Positions 41,802 to 50,225 of a DNA stretch of 64,000 nucleotides are shown piece by piece. Each line of letters begins with the position of its first letter. Position 1 is the first letter of the stretch. Origin of the DNA: Solobacterium sp. (GTDB lineage Bacteria; Bacillota_I; Bacilli_A; Erysipelotrichales; Erysipelotrichaceae); contig JAGAVW010000067.1 of the NCBI GenBank assembly GCA_017941735.1, positions 1-64,000 on the forward strand, written 5' to 3'. The notes below the pieces were generated by a model that saw only the letters and a list, made by a program, of their open reading frames with translations, was not told the origin of the DNA and made no database searches. The position numbers were made by a program, and so were the translations under genes.

Positions 41802-44519
41802 ATGGACTACAAAGAGACGTTACACATGCCAAAGACAGACTTCGAAATGCGAGGCAATTTGGCAAAAAAGGAACCAGGTATTCTTGAAAACTGGCAAAAA
41901 GAAGACTATTATCATCAGTTCTTAGACCACCACAAAGGAGAACAAGCTTTCATCTTACATGATGGGCCTCCTTACGCAAATGGAAACTTACATGCGGGTA
42001 CCGCAATGAACCGTGTCATGAAGGATTTTATTGTGCGGTCACATGCGATGAGTGGATATTACACGCCATTCTTCCCAGGTTGGGATACGCATGGCTTACC
42101 AATTGAAAACGCCATTCAAAAATTAGGCGTTGATCGTAAGGCACTCCCTACCGCAGAATTTAGAAAAAAGTGTGAAGAATACGCAAAAGGGCAAATCGCC
42201 ATCCAAATGGAAACGGAAAAACGTCTTGGCCAAATTGCGGATTATGAACATCCATACGTCACCTTAGATAAACACTTTGAAGCCCGTCAAATTCGCTCCT
42301 TTGCGAAGATGGCATTAGATGGTTTAATCTTCCAAGGTTTAAAACCAATTTACTGGTCCCCATATAATGAAACCGCAATTGCGGATTCGGAAATCATCTA
42401 TAAAGATGTGACCGATGATACGATTTATGTTGCCTTCCAAGTAGCCGATGGCAAAGGCATTCTTGATGAAGATGATTACTTTGTCATTTGGACCACAACC
42501 CCATGGACCATTCCAAGTAATGAAGCAGTGAGTGTACACCCCGATTTAACTTATGTTGAAGTCCAAACTGCGAAAGGAAAACTCATCTTCTTAGAAAGCA
42601 TGATGGACAAGTTATTAGAAGAGTTTGAACTTGAAAACCAAGGGGTATTACGTACCTTTAAAGGAAGAGAATTAGAAAACATTACCTATCACCATGTGGT
42701 ATTGCCTAAAGAATGTCCAGTTCTATTGGGTGAACATGTCACCGATGAAGATGGTACAGGTTGCGTTCATACTGCGGGTGGACACGGTTTAGATGACTAC
42801 TTTGTGTGCGCAAAATATGGCATCGCACCGATTTGTACGGTTGATGAGCGTGGATATATGAATGAAGAAGCAGGGCCAGAATGCCAAGGCTTAACCTTTG
42901 AAGAATGTTCGAAGAAAATCATCGAAATGATGAAAGAAAAGAACTTACTCTTAGCCCTTGATACCATTACCCACTCCTATCCACATGATGATCGTTTGAA
43001 GAAGAAGGTCATCTTCAGAGCTGCGAAACAATGGTTCTGTTCGATTGAAAAAATCCGTGACGAATTATTAGATCAAATTCAAAACCATGTCACATGGCAC
43101 AATGAATGGGGTCAAATTCGTATGTATAACATGATCAAAGAACGTGCAGACTGGTGTATTTCTAGACAACGTTTATGGGGTGTTCCAATTCCTATTTTCT
43201 ATTGTGAAGATGGTACGCCAATCATGGAAAAAGAAGTATTTGATCATGTGGCTGATTTGTTTGATGAATATGGTTCGAATGTTTGGTTTGAACGGGAAGC
43301 AAAAGACCTCTTACCAGAAGGCTATACCAATCCAAAATCACCGAATGGTTTATTCACAAAAGAAAGTGACATCATGGATGTATGGTTTGATTCGGGTTCT
43401 ACGCATAATGAACTGGAAGCACGTGGGGGAGAATATCCTTGTGACCTCTACTTTGAAGGAAGTGACCAGTATCGTGGTTGGTTCAATAGTTCCTTAATTG
43501 TAGGTACCGCAACCCAAGGACGTGCACCTTATAAGGCAATTCTTTCCCATGGGTATGTCAATGACTCCAATGGGGAAAAGATGTCCAAATCGGTAGGCAA
43601 TGTCGTTAATCCAATTGATATCATCAATGTAAATGGGGCAGATGTCTTCCGCTTATGGGTCATGGTTTCAGACTTTAAACAAGATATGCGTCTTGGTGAT
43701 TCGAATATTAAACAAGTATCGGATCAATATCGTAAAATCCGTAATACCTTCCGTTTCTTACTTGGAAACGTGGATAAAGAGGACTTTAATCCAAAGACGG
43801 ATATGGTTGCGTATGAAGACTTAACGCCAACCGATAAGTATATTCTTGTTGCCTTAGATGAAGTGGTAGAACAAGTGCGTAAAGATATCTTAGCGTATGA
43901 TTATGTATCTGCGAATAAAGTACTCATGAATTATATGGTCAATGAGTTAAGCTCATTCTATTGTGACTTTACAAAAGATATCTTATATTGCGAAGAAAAG
44001 GATAGCCTACGTCGTCGTCAAGTACAAAGCGTTTACTATCAAGTAATTGATGCGTTAGTGAAGCTATGGGCACCATTCTTAGTCTTTACATGTGAAGAAA
44101 TTTGGTCACACTTTAATCACAACGAAGAAGCATCCATTCATTATACGCACTTCCCAGAAGTGAAACATTATGAAGATGCAAAAGAGATAAAGGAAACCTT
44201 TGATCGTCTCATGCGCTTACGTCCAGTTGTATCCAAAGCGGTGGAAGATGCACGAAATGAGAAGGTCGTTGGAAGTGGACAAGAGGCAATGGTAACACTA
44301 GGTTGTTCAAGCGATGAAAAAGAACTTATAGAAAAAACCATTCCAAATGTAGCACAATGGTTAATCGTTTCGAAAGTGAACTTTGAAGAAAGCGAAGAAG
44401 TACGTGCTTCCATCTCCAAAGCGCCTGGCGTGAAATGTCCAAGATGTTGGAATTATACGGAAGACGCAAATGAAGAAGGACTTTGTGTGCGTTGTCAAAG
44501 AGTCTTACAAGTGAAGTAA
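41802..44519 (+). CDS. ileS: Isoleucyl-tRNA synthetase
   Basis: This 905-residue class Ia synthetase starts at ATG 41802, 22 bases after the T-box terminator with AGAGGG upstream; the longer open frame would begin inside the T-box. The HIGH-region reads PPYANGNLHAGTAMN, so the second histidine of HxGH is threonine. The KMSKS motif is NGEKMSKSVGN, and the editing domain includes VIWTTTPWTIPSNEAV. The C-terminal zinc motif is KCPRCWNY...LCVRCQR. Other features are those of bacterial IleRS with the C-terminal zinc finger. Confidence 0.96.
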   Translation: MDYKETLHMPKTDFEMRGNLAKKEPGILENWQKEDYYHQFLDHHKGEQAFILHDGPPYANGNLHAGTAMNRVMKDFIVRSHAMSGYYTPFFPGWDTHGLPIENAIQKLGVDRKALPTAEFRKKCEEYAKGQIAIQMETEKRLGQIADYEHPYVTLDKHFEARQIRSFAKMALDGLIFQGLKPIYWSPYNETAIADSEIIYKDVTDDTIYVAFQVADGKGILDEDDYFVIWTTTPWTIPSNEAVSVHPDLTYVEVQTAKGKLIFLESMMDKLLEEFELENQGVLRTFKGRELENITYHHVVLPKECPVLLGEHVTDEDGTGCVHTAGGHGLDDYFVCAKYGIAPICTVDERGYMNEEAGPECQGLTFEECSKKIIEMMKEKNLLLALDTITHSYPHDDRLKKKVIFRAAKQWFCSIEKIRDELLDQIQNHVTWHNEWGQIRMYNMIKERADWCISRQRLWGVPIPIFYCEDGTPIMEKEVFDHVADLFDEYGSNVWFEREAKDLLPEGYTNPKSPNGLFTKESDIMDVWFDSGSTHNELEARGGEYPCDLYFEGSDQYRGWFNSSLIVGTATQGRAPYKAILSHGYVNDSNGEKMSKSVGNVVNPIDIINVNGADVFRLWVMVSDFKQDMRLGDSNIKQVSDQYRKIRNTFRFLLGNVDKEDFNPKTDMVAYEDLTPTDKYILVALDEVVEQVRKDILAYDYVSANKVLMNYMVNELSSFYCDFTKDILYCEEKDSLRRRQVQSVYYQVIDALVKLWAPFLVFTCEEIWSHFNHNEEASIHYTHFPEVKHYEDAKEIKETFDRLMRLRPVVSKAVEDARNEKVVGSGQEAMVTLGCSSDEKELIEKTIPNVAQWLIVSKVNFEESEEVRASISKAPGVKCPRCWNYTEDANEEGLCVRCQRVLQVK

Positions 44520-44523
44520 AAAG

Positions 44524-44559
44524 AAAGACAGAATTCAGTGAATGAATTCTGTCTTTTTC
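44524..44559. terminator. Bidirectional terminator between ileS and metK
   Basis: A 14-bp perfect stem, AAAGACAGAATTCA with TGAATTCTGTCTTT, a GTGAA loop and T tracts on both strands, placed between the convergent ends of ileS and metK. Confidence 0.92.
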
Positions 44560-45651
44560 TTATAGTTCAATCTTTTTAAATGCTTCCCATGGCAAGCCTT
44601 CGCGGCCAAAGTGTCCATAGTTTGTGGACTCTGCATAGATAGGTCTACGTAAATCCAATTCTTTAATAATGTTAGAAACACTGAAGTCGAAATTCTTATT
44701 GATGATATCTAATAATTCTTCTTCAGAATATTTGGATGTTCCAAAGGTATTAATGGATACGGATAATGGACGTGGTTCGCCAATTGCATAAGAGAGTTGA
44801 AGTTGGCATTTTTTTGCGAGCCCATTTGCGACTACATTACGGCATACATAACGTGCGTAATAAGCAGCGGAGCGGTCAACTTTTGTTGGATCCTTAGAAG
44901 AGAAGCATCCACCACCAATTGGTGCATAGCCTCCATAAGAATCAACCACAATCTTACGACCAGTCGTACCAGAATCACCCCAAGAGCCTCCGACAACGAA
45001 GCTACCAGATGGGTTGATGAAGTATTTGGTATTTTCATCTAAATACTTTTCATCCACAACAGGGGCAATGACTTCTTTACGAATCAAATCACGGATTTCT
45101 TCTTGGGTTACATCTTTTGCGTGTTGGGTACTAACGACGATAGTATCGATTCGTTTGAGTTTCCCGTTATCGTATTCTACTGTAACTTGTGTTTTTCCGT
45201 CTGGTTTCAAACGACTATCTTTACGACGTACAGCTTCAAGTTGTTTCGCTAAGCGATGTGCATAATCAATTGCAAAAGGCATATAGTGTTCCGTTTCATC
45301 GGAAGCAAATCCAAACATGATTCCTTGGTCACCTGCAGCGAGTTCTTCACGTGCAACCGCATTGTTGATTTCTGGAGATTGTTGGGAAACCTTTAAGATG
45401 ACATGGTAGTCTTCTGGATAGCCAATATCTTTTAAGACTTGTTTGGCAATTCCTTCGTAATCAATCTTAGCGTTTGTGCCAGCTTCTCCATAAACAAGAA
45501 TCAAATCATCTTTAATGGTTGCTTCGACAGCCATGTGTGAAGTTGGATCTTGGCGAAGTGCTTCGTCAAGAATGGAATCCGCAATCAAATCACAGATTTT
45601 GTCTGGATGTCCACTGGTTACAGATTCGGATGTGAAATAAATTTTTGACAT
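44560..45651 (-). CDS. metK: S-adenosylmethionine synthetase
   Basis: MetK makes SAM from methionine and ATP. Its 363 residues are slightly short for the family (usually 380-400). MSKIYFTSESVTSGHPDKICDLIADSILD is the standard opening. GDQGIMFGFAS, the P-loop-like GGCFSSKDPTKVDRSAAYYARY, and FVVGGSWGDSGTTGRKIVVDSYGG are conserved. The C-terminus ends soon after YGHFGREGLPWEAF, which accounts for the shorter length. Its transcript begins with a SAM-type leader. Confidence 0.96.
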   Translation of the reverse strand: MSKIYFTSESVTSGHPDKICDLIADSILDEALRQDPTSHMAVEATIKDDLILVYGEAGTNAKIDYEGIAKQVLKDIGYPEDYHVILKVSQQSPEINNAVAREELAAGDQGIMFGFASDETEHYMPFAIDYAHRLAKQLEAVRRKDSRLKPDGKTQVTVEYDNGKLKRIDTIVVSTQHAKDVTQEEIRDLIRKEVIAPVVDEKYLDENTKYFINPSGSFVVGGSWGDSGTTGRKIVVDSYGGYAPIGGGCFSSKDPTKVDRSAAYYARYVCRNVVANGLAKKCQLQLSYAIGEPRPLSVSINTFGTSKYSEEELLDIINKNFDFSVSNIIKELDLRRPIYAESTNYGHFGREGLPWEAFKKIEL

Positions 45652-45710
45652 AAATAAAAACTCCTCCCTTGTAGTCTTTCAAGAACTTAGAAAGAGTTAG
45701 TTGTTCTCTT

Positions 45711-45798
45711 TCTTTATCGTTGTCAGCATTACCACCTTACAGATGCAGGTTGGTATGAGTCCGACGAGCTGACTCTCTTGACTCATTCTTGATAAAAG
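45711..45798 (-). promoter_or_regulatory. SAM riboswitch (S-box-like) leader of metK
   Basis: Read on the minus strand, P1 pairs CTTTTATC with GATAAAGA. TTATCAAGA, as in S-box aptamers, is followed by an ATGAGTC/GGACTCAT helix and the P3 region CCAACCTGC...AAGGTGGTAATGC, which matches the S-box CAACC...AGGTGCTAA core. Position before metK agrees. The GC-rich P2 box is divergent (GAGAGTCAGCTC). The stretch to the ATG (45652-45710) has TCTTTC/GAAAGA and AACTC/GAGTT pairings around the ribosome site GGGAGGAG rather than a clear separate terminator. Confidence 0.75.
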
Positions 45799-45864
45799 AC
45801 ACATATATTATAGAGATATCTTATTTTTTTCGCAATAATTAAACATAAAATAATGAATGTAAGT

Positions 45865-45870
45865 TATAAT
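45865..45870 (+). promoter_or_regulatory. -10 element directly before the PerM-like gene
   Basis: A perfect TATAAT ends 7 bases before the ATG at 45878, so transcription would start at or next to the start codon. No Shine-Dalgarno sequence and no good -35 are present. Confidence 0.5.
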
Positions 45871-45877
45871 AATTTTG

Positions 45878-47029
45878 ATGAACACAAAATTTGATGGCAA
45901 AACAAGAGATTATATACGCATTCTAAGCATTTCTGGCATCATCATTGTCAGTGTGGCGTTTTTATTTCAATACATTGGGCCAATTATGGGCTTTTTTGGG
46001 AAAATCTTTAATGCCTTAACCCCATTCTTTATTGGTTTTTTCCTTGCCTTAATTTTAGTTCCTTTACGTCGTATTGTCGAAAAGCGTTGGCTTAAGGATG
46101 TCAATTTAAAAGAAAAATCCAAACGGAAGCTTTCCGTAGCCATTTCGGTTGTTATATTTTTCCTTGTGATTGCGGTATTCTTCATGATCCTCATACCACA
46201 ACTTGTCGCGAGTGCAAATACATTAATCGCTTCAATGGATGGATATATGAAGGTTGTGGAACAATTCATCTCGCAATTTGACTTTGAAGGGGATTTAGGT
46301 CGTATTGTTCAACGTGTATTACAAAGCCTAGAACAAGCTGTTACAAATTGGACCACAGGGCAATCGGGAATTATTCCTCGTATTGTGGATTATTCCGTTA
46401 GCTTTGTTTCCAGTATCTTTAATTTCTTTATTGGTGTAATCATTGCGATTTATTTAATGATTGACCAAGAAAAGTTCCGGAATCAAGTTTATCGTGTGAT
46501 TCTTGCGTTATTTGGAACAAGTGCCGCAAAAAGAGCACGCTATGTTGGGAAATTATCTGAAAAGATGTTCAACAGCTTTGTTTTTGGAAAGGCGCTTGAT
46601 TCGTTTGTGATCGGCATCATCTGTTGGATTTGTACGACAATATTACGGATTCCATATGCACCACTGATTTCTTTCGTCATTGGAATTACAAATATGATTC
46701 CTGTATTTGGACCTTTCATTGGGGCCATTCCAAGTATCTTTATCTTATTGATTATTAATCCAACGAAGGCACTTGTCTTCTTAGTATTTATCGTTATCCT
46801 TCAACAAATTGATGGAAACATTCTTGGCCCATATATCTTGGGAGATTCCCTTGGTTTACCTGCCATTTGGATCATGTTTGCGATTATTGTGGGTGGTAAA
46901 TTATTTGGCGTACTTGGAATGTTCTTAGGTGTACCTGTATTCTCGGTCATCTATTATCTCGCAAAAGATGCTTTACATGAGCGACTAGGAGAGCCGAACC
47001 TCATTGAGCCACCAAAGAAAACAGAATAA
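45878..47029 (+). CDS. PerM/AI-2E-family (UPF0118) membrane protein
   Basis: This 383-residue polytopic protein is of the AI-2E transporter/PerM family. It has two N-terminal membrane segments (IISVAFLFQYIGPIMGFFGKIF-type, then LTPFFIGFFLALIL), a following hydrophobic pair, an extracytoplasmic region, and a C-terminal hydrophobic cluster. FVIGITNMIPVFGPFIGAIPS and QIDGNILGPYILGDSLGLPAIWIM are family signatures. Members have been proposed to export autoinducer-2, ions or polyamines; substrate is unknown here. The start is ATG 45878 (a TTG directly before it is possible). Confidence 0.87.
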   Translation: MNTKFDGKTRDYIRILSISGIIIVSVAFLFQYIGPIMGFFGKIFNALTPFFIGFFLALILVPLRRIVEKRWLKDVNLKEKSKRKLSVAISVVIFFLVIAVFFMILIPQLVASANTLIASMDGYMKVVEQFISQFDFEGDLGRIVQRVLQSLEQAVTNWTTGQSGIIPRIVDYSVSFVSSIFNFFIGVIIAIYLMIDQEKFRNQVYRVILALFGTSAAKRARYVGKLSEKMFNSFVFGKALDSFVIGIICWICTTILRIPYAPLISFVIGITNMIPVFGPFIGAIPSIFILLIINPTKALVFLVFIVILQQIDGNILGPYILGDSLGLPAIWIMFAIIVGGKLFGVLGMFLGVPVFSVIYYLAKDALHERLGEPNLIEPPKKTE

Positions 47030-47030
47030 G

Positions 47031-47056
47031 AAAAACTCGTTTACACGAGTTTTTTA
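47031..47056. terminator. Bidirectional terminator
   Basis: AAAAACTCGT-TTAC-ACGAGTTTTT with T residues on both sides, between the convergent PerM-like and thioredoxin-like genes. Confidence 0.87.
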
Positions 47057-47079
47057 ATAATCTTATGTAGTTAATAGGC

Positions 47080-48315
47080 TTATGCCTTTTTTAGGATAAT
47101 CTTGATGTCATCAAGGTTAGGAGATACCGCAAATTCTTCCTCCTTTTTTTCATAACCTTCCGGTACATTTTGTATATGTACAGTATAAGGTCCTTCTTCT
47201 GCTTTGAAGGAGGCTGTTCCGTTTGCGTCAGTTTTAGCCATCCTACAAGTTGTATCTGAACAAAACTGAACCGTTGCACCAGTAATAGGACTTCCATCTT
47301 CCTCTACAACAAGTACATGACAAAGATTTGTCTCTTCTGTTTTTTCATCACTTATAGAAGGGGAATCATCTGTACTTTCTTGGTTAAGAAGAGAATCGAT
47401 GGTTTTTTCATAATCGGAAATATCACCAGGTACTCCAATAATAGGTGGGATTAAGATTTTTCCTTCTTGATTAACAAAGAATGTGGTAGGAAGACTTTCT
47501 ACTTCTAATTCTTCCATTCCTTCATAGGGTAGGACATTGAGATAGGAAAGATTATTCTTATCAATGAGTGCTTTACATTCTTCCATCTTTTCTTTCGAAT
47601 CATCACAAATACCAACGATGGCAGCGTTTTTGGCTTCAAGACGACGATGCATCTTACCGAGTTCTTCTAATTCTTTTTTACATGGGCCACACCAAGTTGC
47701 CCAAATATTAAGCATTGTTATAGCGTGCTTAGAAAATAGATCTTCGCTTTTAATTTGGTTACCCTCAATATCCTGTGTTTCAAAATGAAGTGTTTTACCG
47801 ACTAAAGTAGCTCCAGCAATTTGTGGCCCGATATATTCCGCTTTTTTGAGTGCTTCAATGAGGGCAGATTGAAGGGTGGGGAATTCTTCTGCAAAACGAG
47901 GTTCCATCACCTTTATGAATGAGGCATCATTGTTGTGGTCGATAATCGCATAATAAACAATATCCTTATATCTACCAACTTCTATAAAACTATCTTCTGA
48001 TGCATCTTGCATCTTCATCTTTTCCGCAATTTCTTTTAGGCTAAGTTTGTCACTAACTCCAATAACCACAAGAAGGCTACCCATGACATCCCCAATTTTT
48101 AATTTATCTTCTTCGCTTAGCTCGCCACTCTCTGATTTTTGTCCAAAGGCTTTTAAATCTTCTTGGGAAATGGCCATATAGCTAAACATCGTTAAGAGTA
48201 TGCCATCTCCTCCATCTCCAATTTCCATTGGTGAGACTTGTCCTTTGGTGTCCTCAAACACTTCAGGATAGGTGATACGGAAGCCCATGTTATAAAATGT
48301 TTCCTTATTTGCCAT
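47080..48315 (-). CDS. TlpA/thioredoxin-like protein with N- and C-terminal extra domains
   Basis: This 411-residue protein has three parts. Residues 1-190 have no family I recognise (FYNMGFRITYPEVFED...). Residues about 190-325 form a TlpA/redoxin domain with WATWCGPCKKELEELG (Cys209, Cys212) and cis-proline region ESLPTTFFVNQEGKIL. Residues 330-411 form a Cna-B/prealbumin-like beta domain (GSPITGATVQFCSDTTCRMAKTDANGTASF). There is no signal peptide or membrane segment, unusual for TlpA-type proteins. The start is ATG 48315; a GTG four codons earlier is an alternative. It probably acts in cytoplasmic thiol exchange. Confidence 0.8.
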   Translation of the reverse strand: MANKETFYNMGFRITYPEVFEDTKGQVSPMEIGDGGDGILLTMFSYMAISQEDLKAFGQKSESGELSEEDKLKIGDVMGSLLVVIGVSDKLSLKEIAEKMKMQDASEDSFIEVGRYKDIVYYAIIDHNNDASFIKVMEPRFAEEFPTLQSALIEALKKAEYIGPQIAGATLVGKTLHFETQDIEGNQIKSEDLFSKHAITMLNIWATWCGPCKKELEELGKMHRRLEAKNAAIVGICDDSKEKMEECKALIDKNNLSYLNVLPYEGMEELEVESLPTTFFVNQEGKILIPPIIGVPGDISDYEKTIDSLLNQESTDDSPSISDEKTEETNLCHVLVVEEDGSPITGATVQFCSDTTCRMAKTDANGTASFKAEEGPYTVHIQNVPEGYEKKEEEFAVSPNLDDIKIILKKA

Positions 48316-48364
48316 ACACTTTCTCACTTTCTTTTACTATGCATATTATAACGTGTTATCTAAA

Positions 48365-48393
48365 CAAAAAAATCCGCATAGGTATGCAGATTT
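48365..48393 (-). terminator. Displaced original terminator of tRNA-Thr
   Basis: On the minus strand, AAATCTGCAT-ACCT-ATGCGGATTT (one T-G pair) is followed by a T run. It lies 9 bases beyond the attL copy of the tRNA-Thr 3' end, where the tRNA's terminator would have been before insertion of the island. Confidence 0.7.
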
Positions 48394-48401
48394 TTGAATT
48401 C

Positions 48402-48413
48402 ATGGTGCCGCTT
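48402..48413. repeat. attL: copy of the tRNA-Thr 3' end
   Basis: ATGGTGCCGCTT is identical to the 3' end of tRNA-Thr at 51924-51935. The following bases match partly (CAGA after two mismatches). No tRNA can be formed here, as expected of a distal attachment site. Confidence 0.7.
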
Positions 48414-48666
48414 GGCAGATGCCATTAAGAGGTATAGATACGTTTCTAACGCACCATTTTTCGGTATATTCATGCGCTTTTTATCTTTCAACATCCTGCA
48501 TGATTTTGAAAAATGCTAACCTTTTGCTAACCCGATAATTCAGCGAAATAATGGTTTGATAACCTTGTATTATCTCTGTTATTTGAACATATTGGGAGTT
48601 ATTTCAGCAGTCCATACAGTTATTGTTTCAATAGAAGTCTGAGTGTCTGATTTCAGCCATTCTCTC
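48414..48666. other. Non-coding left arm of the island
   Basis: I see no convincing gene here. It contains the repeat block at 48500-48531 and otherwise unremarkable AT-rich sequence. The whole gap between the thioredoxin-like and TetR genes also holds the displaced terminator and attL. Confidence 0.6.
48500..48531. repeat. Left arm-type direct repeat of the island
   Basis: ATGATTTTG followed by TGCTAAC at 48514 and 48525 (11-base period). The same block in the same orientation is at 51837-51870. Iterated short sites near tyrosine-recombinase attachment sites are typical integrase arm sites. Confidence 0.55.
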
Positions 48667-49179
48667 CTAGGTTTTATGAGCCATGGAAAAAAGAAAACTT
48701 AATTCTTTTCCGCTTTCCGGCATGCCGCGTTTGATCCATTCAAGCAGCCATCCGTAAATACCATATGCCCAGAAAGATTTGATATATGCTTCAAGGTTCT
48801 TCATATCAGGCGTGATTTGTATTGTACCTACGATTGTTTCCATCATGATTGAAGACATTCCGGCGTTATACAGAGTAGTGTAAAACTCTCTGTGTTCCCG
48901 ATAGAAGTCGAACAATGATGGAAACAGAGTCTCTGGCGCCGATTCTGGGTTTGACTCGTAAAGGTTGCCCCATTCCTTGATGAGTCGATTTGACTCCTCT
49001 TTCAAAATATCTTCTTTGCTCTGGTAGTTACGATAGAAGGAAACACGCCCAATACCGGCTTTATCTGTAAGTTCACTGATGGATATTTCCGAGAGGGACT
49101 TTTTTTTCAGAAGATCGATCAGTGTGGCAGTGATCTGTTTTTTTACGTAGGTGTTTTTCTGCTCGTTATTCATGTTCAT
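48667..49179 (-). CDS. TetR-family transcriptional regulator
   Basis: This regulator of about 170 residues has a TetR N-terminal helix-turn-helix: QITATLIDLLKKKSLSEISISELTDKAGIGRVSFYRNYQSKEDIL. The C-terminal helical part (FYTTLYNAGMSSIMMETIVGT) would bind ligand and dimerise. The start is uncertain: ATG 49179 or 49173 are plausible, and a TTG at 49203 follows no clear ribosome site. It is divergent from the two hydrolase genes with operator-like repeats between, so it probably represses them and itself. Confidence 0.88.
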   Translation of the reverse strand: MNMNNEQKNTYVKKQITATLIDLLKKKSLSEISISELTDKAGIGRVSFYRNYQSKEDILKEESNRLIKEWGNLYESNPESAPETLFPSLFDFYREHREFYTTLYNAGMSSIMMETIVGTIQITPDMKNLEAYIKSFWAYGIYGWLLEWIKRGMPESGKELSFLFSMAHKT

Positions 49180-49202
49180 TCGATGAAACAAACCTCCCTC
49201 CA

Positions 49203-49253
49203 ATGTATCATTTCCGATGAAACACTTGTATCGGCGTTAAAACGATGATACAT
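49203..49253. promoter_or_regulatory. TetR operator region, nested inverted repeats
   Basis: The outer pair ATGTATCAT (49203-49211) and ATGATACAT (49245-49253) is a perfect inverted repeat. An inner pair is CCGAT (49214) and ATCGG (49230). TGTATCAT-TTCCG-ATGAAACA (49204-49224) is a 21-base near-palindrome of TetR-operator size. It lies between the divergent TetR and hydrolase genes. Confidence 0.65.
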
Positions 49254-49283
49254 ATGTTACATCGAATTGTCAAGGAGGCGATT

Positions 49284-50225
49284 ATGAAGATCATTAGAGG
49301 AATTGGCTTAGGTATAGCAGCTGTCATAGTTGTTTTCGTAATAAAGGGGTTTATAGAGTCGAAGAAACCTTCCGTCAAGGACGATTATTTCAAGGATTTT
49401 TCGTCTTCTGCTCCTCTCGAATTGAAATATTCGCAGGCTGGTGAATATGAAGTAGTTTTCTGTGCAGATCCATCAGAGAATTCTGGAATCAAAAAAGTGC
49501 GATTCTGGTTTCCTGCAGAACTGGCAGACAATAATCGCAGGTATCCCGTAATTGTTGTCGTTAATGCAAGCGGAACGCCCGCATTCAAATATGAGCCATG
49601 GTTCAGGAGACTTGCATCATGGGGATTCATTGTGGTTGGCAATGAAGACCCTCAGGCAGGAACCGGGGAAACAACATCTGTTATGCTCGACTATCTTCTG
49701 AATCTTCCTCAGGATCATATGCTGAATGGCAGACTCGACACAGAAAACATTGGAATCATCGGATTCTCACAGGGAGGAGCCGGTGCTTTGGCTGCAGTGA
49801 CAATGTATGATAACGGAAAATTGTATAAAACGATATTTACCGGAAGCGCAGCCTATCCGCTGCTTGCCTCAAATATGGGATGGAAATATGATGTTTCCAA
49901 AATCAGTATCCCTTACTTTATGACGGCAGGAACCGGAGAGACCGATGATAAGGGCGTGGCAGATATGACAAAGGAATATGCCGGAGTTGCCCCGCTTGCT
50001 TCTCTGATTGAAAACTATGATGTAATCAGTGACGATGTACTTAAGGTCCGTGCCAGAGCAAATGGTGCCGAGCATGAGGATATGCTCGTCCGTAGTGACG
50101 GATACATGACAGCCTGGATGCTGTGGCAGCTTTGCGATGACAAAGAGGCTTCTTCAGTCTTTATCGGCGAAGATGCTGAGATCCTCCATAACAGTAACTG
50201 GAAGGATGTGAAGATAAACAAATGA
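49284..50225 (+). CDS. Membrane-anchored alpha/beta hydrolase
   Basis: This 313-residue protein starts at ATG 49284 after AAGGAGG. An N-terminal membrane segment (IGLGIAAVIVVFVIKGF) anchors an extracytoplasmic hydrolase domain. The nucleophile elbow is GFSQGGAGA, YPVIVVVNASGTPAF holds the oxyanion strand, and the likely catalytic histidine is in ANGAEHEDML. It resembles dienelactone-hydrolase/chlorophyllase-like esterases. Its substrate is unknown. It overlaps the next hydrolase by 4 bases, and codon use is unlike the host's. Confidence 0.82.
   Translation: MKIIRGIGLGIAAVIVVFVIKGFIESKKPSVKDDYFKDFSSSAPLELKYSQAGEYEVVFCADPSENSGIKKVRFWFPAELADNNRRYPVIVVVNASGTPAFKYEPWFRRLASWGFIVVGNEDPQAGTGETTSVMLDYLLNLPQDHMLNGRLDTENIGIIGFSQGGAGALAAVTMYDNGKLYKTIFTGSAAYPLLASNMGWKYDVSKISIPYFMTAGTGETDDKGVADMTKEYAGVAPLASLIENYDVISDDVLKVRARANGAEHEDMLVRSDGYMTAWMLWQLCDDKEASSVFIGEDAEILHNSNWKDVKINK

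Noticed and set aside
48360..48473. Small minus-strand frame crossing attL
   Set aside because: It reads through the tRNA fragment and the terminator, has no ribosome site and no recognisable motif.
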